A stretch of 64,000 bases of DNA from Juglans regia (taxonomy: Eukaryota; Streptophyta; Magnoliopsida; Fagales; Juglandaceae). The position numbers and the translations under genes were made by a program. Location of the stretch: positions 43,900,802 to 43,964,801 of the forward strand of contig NC_049901.1 of NCBI RefSeq assembly GCF_001411555.2, in the 5' to 3' direction. The notes beneath the pieces are model-generated. The model worked only from the letters and a program-made list of their open reading frames with translations, was not told the DNA's origin and ran no database searches. Below, one piece after another: positions 49,589 to 61,500 of this stretch. How positions within the stretch are numbered: the first letter of the stretch is position 1; the number at the start of each line of letters is the position of its first letter.

Positions 49589-52500
49589 GGAGAGAGAGAG
49601 AGAGAGAACGAGGAGTGCGATGGTCTGGGGTGACGGGAGGGTTTTGGCAATGGTTTCTGTGGGGTTTCAGACGTGTTTGGATCTCGGTGATGGTAGTTTG
49701 CAGTGGCTCACGATGGAGAAGTAGGTGCTCTGTTTTGAGGAGCAAAAACATAGATGACTTTGGTTCTCTACACAGGTGGCTGCTGGTTTCGCGTTGGTTG
49801 GGCAGTGGCGCTGTCACATGGTTGGTTTCATGACAGTTGGGTACGCTGTGATTTTCTGTTGCGGCTGAGGTTGTGCAGGGGGGCTTGTCGTGTGGGGTTG
49901 TTGCGCGATGGTGGTTGGCAACAGCTGAGATTCACGGATTGCCCATGGGTTGGGCAATGCTTGGTGGTTCTTGCTACATGGCTAACAACTTAAGGGGAAA
50001 CTTCCGTGATTGGCGTGGAGGAATTTTGGTGTGGAATGGCTCTCGGTGGTTGGCTTATGGCAGTGTTGTGGAGGAGCAAGGTGGTTCTGTAACGCCCCAA
50101 TGGAAGGTCCAAACCACATAACCTATACTCCAAAAGGACTAGTCAATGATACAATTGGAGCCCCATTGGAACCTTATAAAGAACAATAACTTTTCCTTCC
50201 CAAGCAATGTAGGATCCTATTCACTATCTACTTTTATCCTTATCATATGGGATATCACAATCTCCCTTCCCTAAAATTCCCGACGTCCTCGTCGGGCCTG
50301 TTTGTTGTAAGTGGCACGGCTCGAGTCCCACATTTCTGTTTGAGATAGACTCTGATACCATTTGTAACGCCCTAATGGAAGGCCCAAAATACATGACTTA
50401 TACTCCAAAATGACTAGTCAATGATACAATTGGAGTCCCATTAGAACCTTAAAAAGAGCAATAACTTTTTCTTTCCAAACAATGTGAGATGGGGTATTAC
50501 ATGTGAAATCACTTGTCCCAAAAGCTTAAGCTGATGGGAATATGTAGATTTTTATTATTTGTATTATATTCTTAACACTCTCCCTCATGTGTGGGACAAT
50601 ATATTTTTCTCAATGAATAGGCCCAACACGTGGAATATTTAATTAAATGGGTAGAGTGTAGAGTTAGGGTTCAAACTCAGGACATCTGCTCTGATACCAT
50701 GTGAATCACCACTTGTCCCAAAAGTTTAAGCTGATGGGAATAGGTAGATTTTTATTATTTGTATTATATTCTTAACATTACAATCTCCTCTCTTAAATTT
50801 CCGATGTCCTTGTCGAGTTTGTCCATCTTAGGTGGCACGGCGCAAGTCCCCTATTTCTGGTTGGGATAGACTCTGATACCATTTGTAACTCCCTAATGGA
50901 AGGCCCAAACCACATGGCTTATACTCCAAAAGGACTAGTCAATGATACAATTGGAGCCCCATTGGAACCTTATAAAGAGTAAGAACTTTTCCTTCTCAAA
51001 CAATGTTGGATTCCATTCACCACCTACCCTTATCTTTATCGTATGGGATATCACAATCTCCCTCCCTTAAATTCCCGACGTCCTCTTTAGGCCTGTTCGT
51101 TGTAGGTGGCACGGCTCAAGTCCCACATTTCTGGTTCGGATAGACTTTGATAGCATTTGTAATGCCCTAATAGAAGACCCAAACCACATGGTCTATACTC
51201 TAAAAGAACTAGTCAATGATACAATTGGAACCGCATTGGAATCTTATAAAGAGCAAGAACTTTTCATTTTCAAACAATGTGGGATCCCATTCACCACCTA
51301 CCCTTATCCTTATCATATAGGGTATTACAATCCCCCCCCTCCCTTCCGTTAAATTCCCGACGTCCTCGTCAAGCCTGTCCGTTGTAGGTGGCAAGGCTCA
51401 AGTCCCACATTTCTGGTTGTAGTAGGCTCTGATACCATTTGTAATGGAAGACCCAAACCATATGGCCTATACTCCAAAATGACTAGTCAATGATACAATT
51501 AAAGTCCCATTGGAACCTTATAAAGAGCAAGAACTTTTCCTTCCCAAGCAATGTCGAATCTCATTCACCACCTACCTTTATCCTTATAATATTTGGTATC
51601 ATAGGTTCCCTCTCAGTTTGGCTTTCTAGCCGGCAACGTGGGGTGACACTCGGAGAGATTGAGCGTAGGAGGGAGGATCACAGTGGTTGAGTGGGGCGTT
51701 GGTCTTCACCCGTGGTGCACAACAGCTTCAATGTCTATCAGTTTGCGATGGTCTCACTGTGCAGCGGCATGGGTCTTCATGGGTTGGGGAGCAAGTGCAA
51801 TGCAATTACAACGGTCTGCCGTGGGGAAAATGCGTGCGACGTGGGGCTGCTGTGAAATTGAAAAACCCTAGATTTGATGAGGAAGGAAATTACGGGCATG
51901 GGTTTAAATATGTAGAAGGCAGTTGGCTCAAGGAATTTAAACGTGAATGGTACGCTAAAATTGCAATCCTAGCGTGCTTGAAATTGGATACGCTCATGGG
52001 CTTGGACTTCATAACTAAACTGGGCCATAATCCTCATGTCCAAAATAAATCCATCGTCCAATAATATCTTCGGGCCTTTAGAAAAATTCTTGGGCCAAAT
52101 TCTAATTATTTAGTCCCACTTGCTTTGTGCATTATTTATTGGGCTTTTTTGTCCAATCATTGAGCCCAATGAAACTCTTATAATTTACCATAAAAACTTA
52201 TGGGTCCGGGGTCTTTCCAAAATTACCCGACTAATCTAATTTGGGCTTCTATAAGTATTGGCCCATTGATATTCTCCAAACTCATCAACTACACCTAAGT
52301 GATTTTTGAAAAAATAAAATATCGGCCTATGGGCCTAACTAAGTTTCAATAAATAATAACTTGTGGGCTTATTTAATATGGCCCAAGTTCAGGGAATCAG
52401 TCGATGCATGTTGTTTCAAACTTTTCTATTTTTGTTGTTGATAATTAATTTAATAGATTCATGTGCTGCGAATTGCTCTCTCTCTCTCACCCCTGGTATA

Positions 52501-55500
52501 TATGCATATATATACATGTTACTTTAGACATATATGCATATATATGTTTTCTGTTTTGACTTCCATTGATTGTTATTATTATTTTTTTGATAAGTAAGAA
52601 GAGTTTATTAATCCACATAATTAGGCAAGGCCCAAGTACATTGGAAGTATACAGGAGATGAACCTATTACAAGCTAAGCGCTTTGAAAAACAGCATAAAA
52701 GTCATTAAAACTAGTCCCATTCAATACAATAGCTGAAGCCCAAAGTAACAATGTATGAAAGAAAAAGTCCCTAAACCCTCCTGATGAGCGTTCCCTATTA
52801 TCAAAACAGCGACTATCCTCTCATTCCAAGTACACCACATTAAACATAGAGGCACCATCCTCCAAACAGCTGGGATTTGACGATTGTCCATTGATTATTT
52901 AATTATTCATTACTGTCTTTGGTGTCCTTTTTCAGAAATTACTTTTTTAATATCATAGATCTTTTTTCTTTTCTTTTACTTACAAAAAATATGATAAATC
53001 TTTTTAATTCCAGGATCAAGACGACAATAATCATATGGCGTATTGGTTATCAAATACCTCTACTTTATTGTTCTTGCTCCAGAGAAGCCTGAAGGGTGCT
53101 GGTGTGAGTAGTGCAACTCCACATCGAAAACCTCCTGCTCCGACATCCCTCTTTGGGAGGATGACCATGGTACTATATTCTAGCATTCATTCTGTTTCAG
53201 TTTTTCGTTTTGGTTGACGAAAATGATATGTACTTATGACTCCTTTTGTTCCTCAATGTAATATGATGTGGAAATTCAATTCCAGGGGTTTCGCTCGTCC
53301 CCTTCTTCTGCCAATCTTCCTGTTGCTGGACTCGATGTAGTACGTCAGGTAGAGGCTAAATACCCAGCTTTGCTTTTCAAGCAGCAGCTCACAGCCTATG
53401 TGGAGAAAATATACGGAATTATTCGAGACAACTTGAAGAAGGAGTTATCATCTTTACTTGCTTTATGTATTCAGGTACTTTGAGCTTCATATTAACTCTA
53501 TTTAACTTAGCCCTGTGGATATGCAGCCAACATGGGGGTGGCTAAACTTTTGTTGGCCATGATGCCTTTTCCCTGCATAAAGTTGATTAATTACCTCATA
53601 AAAGTATTGGCTTTAGGGTTTCTTACCGTGTTCCATTTCTTATCTGTAACGTGGGTATAGGCACCAAGAACATCCAAGGGAGTACTAAGATCCGGGCGGT
53701 CCTTTGGGAAAGATTCTCCAACAACTCACTGGCAGAGCATCATTGAAAGCCTCAACACTATCCTTAATACACTGAAAGAAAATTCTGTATGGAAATTCAT
53801 TATGTTTTTTAACAACTATGTTTTTCACAAAATTTGAGTAATGTCAAACTCTATTTTTCTTCTTTTTAATGCAAAGAAATGATTATAATTGTTTTCAGGT
53901 GCCTCCAATTCTTGTCCAGAAGATCTTCACTCAAACTTTCTCATATATAAACGTACAACTCTTTAATAGGTAGGTAATTATATTATTCTAGTTAGATATT
54001 ACTCATGTATACATCTTGCGTACCTGGGCTATACCTTTTGCCTTGCTAAAAAAATTTCTTGATTATCTGTCACAAAATTGTTTTTGCAGCCTTCTTCTGC
54101 GTCGTGAGTGTTGTACATTCAGCAACGGGGAATATGTTAAAGCTGGGTTGGCTGACTTGGAGCAATGGTGCTGCCAAGCAAAAGAACAGGTAAACTTTTT
54201 CTTTTCCATCTCCTTGATTTAATAATGATGTGTTTCATGTTGGCTACATGTCTCTGTGTACTTATATCTTATCTATTGAACACTTTGTTTGTGATATGCA
54301 TACATAATTTTCATTAGTTTCATGACTTGATTGATTTCCTTGAATTGCAGTATGCAGGCTCATCATGGGATGAACTTAAGCACATAAGACAGGCTGTTGG
54401 ATTCTTGGTATGTGTGTTGAAACACCCTTTGAAATTGAAAATAATGTGATCCTCCTTGGTTTTTTCCCCAATCACTATTGAATGCTATGATATATTGAAT
54501 CTTTCTTAATTATTAAAGGAGTTGTTACAGTCCATCTTATTTTAGAAATTCCTTTAGGGCCTAACTTTCACAATCTTCTTGTTACTATTTCTTCCTTCTC
54601 TTAAACTCGGTATTTGTCTTGTATACATCTAGTGTACTTGAGCTTTGCCTTGTCTTCTGTTAATAAGATTTTTGCTTATTAAAAAATGCAATCCTATTTT
54701 TTTAGAAATTCCGTTATTTCAGTTTATAAGTGATTTTAATTGCTAGAGAACGGTATGGATTATAACAAATCCTTACGATGCCAAGAGATACTTCAATCAC
54801 TACGATGCCAAGGAAATAATATATGTCTCATCTTTTATGGTCTTAAATTGATGATTAAACCAAATATCAGCATTATTTTGAAAAAACAGTGGAAAATAGT
54901 AACATCATTTTGTATTTTTGGAACTCAGAAATTATATTTTTGACAAGCCAATTTTATTGAAACTACTTATTAAAAAAATTCAATTTTATTGAAACTACTG
55001 TGGGGTGCAAGCCAAGTACACAAGGGGCATACAAGAGAGAGCACCCAACTAGGAAATAGAGGAAGGGTAACGAAGTTCTCACCATTCAATGCCAAGTTAA
55101 TTCTAGGGGCTGCTTCATGCAACTGGCAGAATATGGGAATGGCAGGAGGAGGGGTTTTCTGGTGATCCCTGAAGGTTCGAATGGCAATGGATGGGTAGGA
55201 TTTGTTTATTACATTTGGATGGTAGTTGGCTTCAAAGCCCCTCCTGTTTTTGAGTATGCAAACAGAGTGCAGGAACACCACCCTCAACACTCTCTAACCA
55301 GGCAAGAAGGGGAGATCGGTAGAGGGAGTTCCTTCCCTCCCAGTGGTGCCTTGTATGCTTCGGTTTTGAGGTCACCAATGCGTTATCTGGCAGAGAGCGG
55401 TTCTGCTTTGGAGGTAGGCAAGAACCAGGATACGGGTAAGCGTTAAAGGGTAAGTTGTTAGAAGGTGACAATGGCCGCTAGTGAACAATTGTCATTTTGT

Positions 55501-58500
55501 GTAGTCTGACATGGGTGGTGGGGAGCACTTTGATGGGCGCTCGAAGGTGGGAGAAGTGGAAGGTGTACTGTGGGTTGTCAAAGCTCAGCTGCCTGGAGTC
55601 ATGGAGGAGGTTAGAGATCTGAAGATTAAGTTTATTTGCGTTTGGGCCTGGTTATGGGTTTGGGTCATGTGTTGCTTGGGTCTTTGGAGAAGCCTAAAGG
55701 AAACACAAGCTGCGTTGATGGGCCGGATAAGTAATAATAAGTTGAAAGGAACAAAGCCTGGTGGGTTGGGCCTGAATACTGGGGGGTCAACTCTTAGCCC
55801 TATCCATTCTGAGTGGCGGGTCAAAGTAAACCCAAGTCGTGTTGATGGGCCGGCCCCTAGTAGCAATCAGTTGAAAGGGCCGAAATCTGGTGGGTTGAGC
55901 CCAAATATTGGGGGGCCAATTTGTCTATCTCAGGACGTTTAGGCCTCGTTTGTTTTCACAACTCCTCATAACTCATCTCATCTCATCTAATCTAATCATT
56001 ACAACTTTCCTAAATTCTCGTACAAAATAAAATAAACAATTCAATTTTTTCAAATCTCAAAACAAAAATAATATTAAAAAAATATATTCTAACAATATTT
56101 TATTCAACTTCTAACTTTAATCTCAATTCATCTTATCTTATCTGCGAAAACAAACGATGTCTCAGTTTGAGGAGAGGGCTGTTTCGCCTATCTCGGGCTT
56201 GAGGACTTCACGCTCGCCGGTGGTTGCTCCAGGCACCTCGTTGTCGCAATAGAAAGGGTTGCCGGCCGCCGACAACACTCCAGTTCCAAATATGGCACAA
56301 CTCTTGGTCCCGATAGGGGTGCAAAGCTGTGATGAGATCTCAATGGCTCCAAATGGGTTGGCTTGGATTGAAGCTTCTGCTTGTCCTCAGGCCGCCGACA
56401 GCTCACTGGTAGCACATAATGGGTCGTCGATTGCCGGCGACCTTTCGGTTCTCAACGAGGAGCAGATTCCGACCTTCACAGGAGTAAACAACTGCAAAGA
56501 GGTGTTGGTCTCAGTTGGGTTGGCTCAGATCGGAGCTTCTGTCTGTCCTCAAGGCAATGATGGTCACTCATAGCCTTCTGACTGCCCTCAGTCATCTTAT
56601 GTTGCCACTACAGCTGTCGGGTCACTTTCAGTTGCATATGAGGTTCCTTTCAGGGTCTTGTGTACTTTGGAAGAAGAAGATGGGGCTCTTTCAAATGATG
56701 AAAGGCTCTCAGATGATGTGTCATTAGATGGGTCTGAACTGTAGTTGGTTTGTAAGGAGTTCGGGGTCAGTGCTTCTTTAAATGAACTGGAGGATTCTGG
56801 GGACGAGCCTAGCCCTCTCTGTTCTTTGCCTCCAATGCCTCTATGAGCTGGTTTACACTCAAACTTGGTACTTCAAAAGGTAGATGAAATTCGCAATTGT
56901 GTAGGGATTTCTTGTGAAGGTTTCGAGAATCAGTTTAAAGCTCTCCTTATTGCTATTGAAGCAGGACAACCACTTTTAGCTAGATCCACTTCTAAAAAAG
57001 AAAGGGAGATTAAGGCCTGGTTTGGATACAAAAGTCCTCTAACTCATCTTATCTCATCTAATCATTACAATTTTTTCAAATTTTTACACAAAATATAATA
57101 AACAATTTAATTTTTTTAAATCCCAAAACATAATAATATTAAAAAATAATATTCTAACAATATTTTATTCAATTTTTAATTTTCAACTTTCATCTCAACT
57201 CACTATCCAAACCTCTCCTAAGTACTTTCTTGTTCTATCAATTATGATGCAAGGGAAGGAAGTGCCAGTAGGGGGAGGCACAATGATAGGGCGAATATTG
57301 GTGTCTTATGTAGCCTAAGATTCTTTCATGGAATGTTTGAGGACGGAATGATTCAAGCAAGCGCCTCCGGGTAAGAATCTAATCCGGAAATGGAAGATTG
57401 ATGTAATTTGTTTGCAGGAGACTAAGTTGAAGATTGTTGATAGGAATATAATAAGAAGTTTGTGGGGTTGCTCTTACACGGGATGGGTCTCTCTTGCTTC
57501 CTAGGGAGCCTCGGGAGGTATTATAGTGATGTGGGTTAAGAGAGTAGTTAATTTGGTGGAGGAGTACGTTGGTGAATTTTTGGTGGCTTGTTCTTTCACG
57601 AATGTGGATGATGGTTTTGGGTGGGGGCTTTGCTGGAGTATATGGGCCTAACATCGACAGTAATAGAAGGCTTTTTTGGGATGAGATTGCAGGTTTGTGC
57701 AGTTGGTGAGATTGCAGGTTAGACCAAGTGAAGTCTCCTCCAGCCAAAGGTAGATCAACCAAATCCAGCTCAAAAATAAAAGTTGAGAAGTCAGCTATCA
57801 TTTGCAACCATAGACATTTTTACTCATGGTATTGAGGACTTCTTGTTAAGATAATCCATCAATATTCCATTCATAAATTTTGTTAGCAGAATAAGAAGAC
57901 CGAGTTTGAAATATTTTTTCTTCAAACTATAAATCAGGAGGTGTCCTTTGTCTCAGTGGCTGATAACATGGACATTTCCGCTGGTTCTCTTCAATGGTCT
58001 GTGAGGTTTATTAGAGCTGTCCAGGATTGAGAGGTGAGAAATATCACAGAATTTTACAGTGCATTATATGCGCTGAACTTAAAAGCCGAAGGGGGAGGAC
58101 AGGTTGCTTTGGATTCATTCGGGAGCAAGAACTTCTCGGTCAGATCCTTTTATAAGGTTATGTCGCCCCATTCTTCTGTTGTTTTTCCTTGGAAGAGCAT
58201 TTGGAGGAGTAATATTACGCTTAAGGTTGCTTTCTTTGGCTGGTTGGCTCTCATGGGAAAATTTTGACTTATTGATTAGCAGAGAGAGCATGGTCTTTTT
58301 ATAATGGATTGGTGCTTTATGTGTAAAAAAAAAATAGAGAAATAGCTGATCATCTTCTGCTTCTCTGTGAGGTGATTGAGGCTTTATGGGATGAAATCTT
58401 TACTAGGCTTGGTATTGCCTAGGTCATGCCTAGGAGGGTGGTCGACTTACTGTCATGTTGGTGAGAAATTCAGGGCAATCATCTAATCGCAGCTGTTTGG

Positions 58501-61500
58501 AAGATGGTGCCTCCATGCTTAATGCAGTGTACTTGGAATGAACGGAATGGTTGCTGTTTTGATAATAGGGAAAGTTCGATGTGAGGGTTTAGGGACTTTT
58601 TCTTTCATATATTGTTACTTTGGGCTTCGGCGATTGTATTGAATGAGATTGGTTTTCATAACTTTTATGCTGATTTTCACAACGCTTAGCTTGTAATTAG
58701 GTTCATCCCTTGTATACTTCTTGTGTATCTGGGCCATGCCTAATTATGTGGATTGATAAATTCTTCTTACTTATATATATATAAAAAAAAGATTTATGTG
58801 GTCAGAGATTAGTTTTTTAGGAATAAAATTTACAAAACCTAAACATTTTTTTATTGGAATAAACTTTTTTTAGTTTTAAATTGCATTCCCTCAAGAATGC
58901 TTTAATATATCTATTATTATGTATAGAGGAATAATAATGATTCCAAAGGCAAACTATAGTAAAAACATTAGAACACCAGGTAGTATCATGGCATTATTAT
59001 CTTTAGCTGAGAATTCAATTGGCTACTATTTTTCTTGGATAATATATGGTATGTTACTTAATTACCACTATACTGCACGACAACCATGTCTGTCTTTTTT
59101 TTTTTTTTTAATTGGCATCGGGTGACCAAGAACAAAGTTCCAACTAATCTCGAGGGTGCACAGGTCAAGGGGTTTCCTGCAAGTGCACTTCGGATAATTC
59201 AAGGGAAAATCTCCCCAGTCCGATGGCCTTCAGAAATTGTTTGCACCCAAGAGGATTCTAACTTTAGACCTAGAGCGAGCAAACCACCGAGACCAAGGTC
59301 CTTACCACTTGAGCCAACTCCCTAGGGATGTCTAACCTTGTCATGTCTGAAGGGATTACTTGGCTATCATTGTTGTTGGCATGTCAATATGTTCAAATTT
59401 TAGGAGGGTATTTGGGTAATTTAAAGGAAGAAAGAGAGTAACTTCCGGTTTTGTAGGCTGTAGGGTCTCTAGTTTATGCAGAAAGGGGAAAAAAGGATAT
59501 TTTAAGCTTTGTTGCATATTCTTGGTATTTTGGGTGACATAAAGTATGTATTAATGTCAATATGTTTGACTCTATTGACTATACATGATATAATCTGAGT
59601 TTTTTTTCATATGGTTTACCATAGGTACATTGAGTATTGCACTGTTCCCAAAGTTATATTGATGCTTGTTTGTCTTTGTATATATTTTTGTCTGTGTTTG
59701 ACTTGTCAATTGTTAAACCAAGTTGTTTAATTGAATAACAAGTGTTTCCTGTAACACCAATGTCATTCAGCTTGGCCAAATAGAAAATTAAATTGTTACT
59801 GTGATGCCATAACTTTTGTTCATACTACACCATTTCATGAAAACTGATCCCAGACCCTTTGCAGGCACTACTTCTCTACTATATCTTATAATTTCCTTTC
59901 ACGTTGTACTGAAAGGCATGTTACACAAATATTATAAATTGTTTTTTTTTATAATTAGTAAGAATTTTATTACCAAGAATAGGCATAACCCAAGTACACA
60001 GGAAATACACAAATATTATAAATTGTGTGGCCGCTTTTACTAGATGTTATCATTTTCTAAGTTTTTCTCACTTAAATAGTGGTAGTTCTAGTGCTATATT
60101 GCTCACTTGATTTTCATTAATTTATCTACAGGTCATACATCAGAAATATAGAATTTCGTACGATGAAATCACCAATGACCTCTGCCCTGTAAGTCTCTGT
60201 TTCTCTGTCTCTTAAGCATGCTGCTAAGAATTAGGCCATGTTTGGGAAGTGAGATTATTTCATCTCATCTCAAAATTTCTTATAATTTCTTTCCCAAACA
60301 TCACTCAAACATAAAACACTTTTCAATTCCAAATCTTCAACTTTTTCACTTAATCATTAAAACTTTCCCAAATTTTTAAACAAAACACAAAAAACAATAC
60401 TACTTTTTCAAATTTCAAAACAAAAATAATATTCAAATAATTTTTTGACTTTATAATATTTTTATTCAACTTTTTCTCTCTTTTTCCAAAACCCAATAAA
60501 ACATTTTAATTCAAACTATTTCACTACTGTTCACAAATCATTTCAGTACTATTTATAGTATTCTCATCTTATCTCAGTACCCAAGCATGCCCTATTCACA
60601 GCATGACAGCCTTGAGTATATAAGAAGTATAGAAGCATGACTCACTGAATAGATAACAAATAACTGTTTAAGAAAAAGAGACCAAATACCTTCTGATTCC
60701 CTTTTTAATGCTGGCACATCTTTTTGTCTTTTTTGTTACCTACATAAAAATAAGATACCAAATACCTGGCTTAACGACTTAACCAATATATCTTTCTCCA
60801 GGGGGGTGGGGGGCACAGTTGAGGTACTTGTCTAAGCTGTTCCCCTGCCTCCTTCGACGTGCAAAGTAATCTTTAGACTAAACACCATGTTAATTTTCTA
60901 GACAAATCCAATATTCCTTCCATATAGCTGAAAAGAGGGATTTACACATGCAAGTATACAAACCAGCAATGGTCATTTTGTTCATGTTAGCACCAGATGA
61001 CGACATTTTATATATGTCAACAGCAAAAAAGAAAAATGACCAAATCTTTCTCTCTCTCTCTCTCTCTCTCTCTGTGTGACGTGGCTCTGCCTTTTCAGAT
61101 CCTAAGTGTTCAGCAGCTGTATAGAATCTGTACTCTCTACTGGGATGATAATTACAATACTCGAAGTGTATCTCCAGATGTAAGTTTGTCCGTAAGAATC
61201 TGTGTAATGTGAGTGGTTCTTAATCTTATTAAGTGAATTTGATTGCTGAGCAGACACTTTTATTCTCTCAACAGGTCATTGCCAGCATGAGGGTACTTAT
61301 GACAGAGGACTCCAACAATGCAGCGAGCAATTCCTTCTTGTTGGATGACAATTCTGGGTGAGAGTTCTCATCCGTTTAGATCTGCCCTGTTGGACTCTAG
61401 ATAGAGTAGATCCATAAAATGGCTACAGAGATTCCTAAGAAACTAGTGTTTGGAGCTTGATAATTTTGCGACAACTGGAAAAAAGAGTGTTATCTTAAAA

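Larger units (their letters stand above)
55085..58793 (+). mobile_element. Long decayed L1-type LINE in myosin intron 35
   Basis: In order: ORF1 remnants ([14 protein letters not shown] at 55120, repeated Q/N-rich linker, [18 protein letters not shown] at 56900), a 5' endonuclease remnant of ORF2 ([16 protein letters not shown] at 57395), then the ORF2 end ([44 protein letters not shown]) and a tail with poly-A at 58785. Two MITEs sit in it (55942-56161, 57014-57218), a stretch at 57712-57830 is inverted, and most of the reverse transcriptase is deleted. Confidence 0.8.

Noticed and set aside
49356..49817. 153-codon open frame on the minus strand with a long SL-repeat
   Set aside because: The frame exists because of the (GA)n microsatellite at 49555-49610. 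There is no domain, no splice context and the surroundings are repetitive.
51687..52064. 125-codon plus-strand open frame in myosin intron 29
   Set aside because: No domain and no splice partners. It follows directly on the tandem array and looks repeat-derived.
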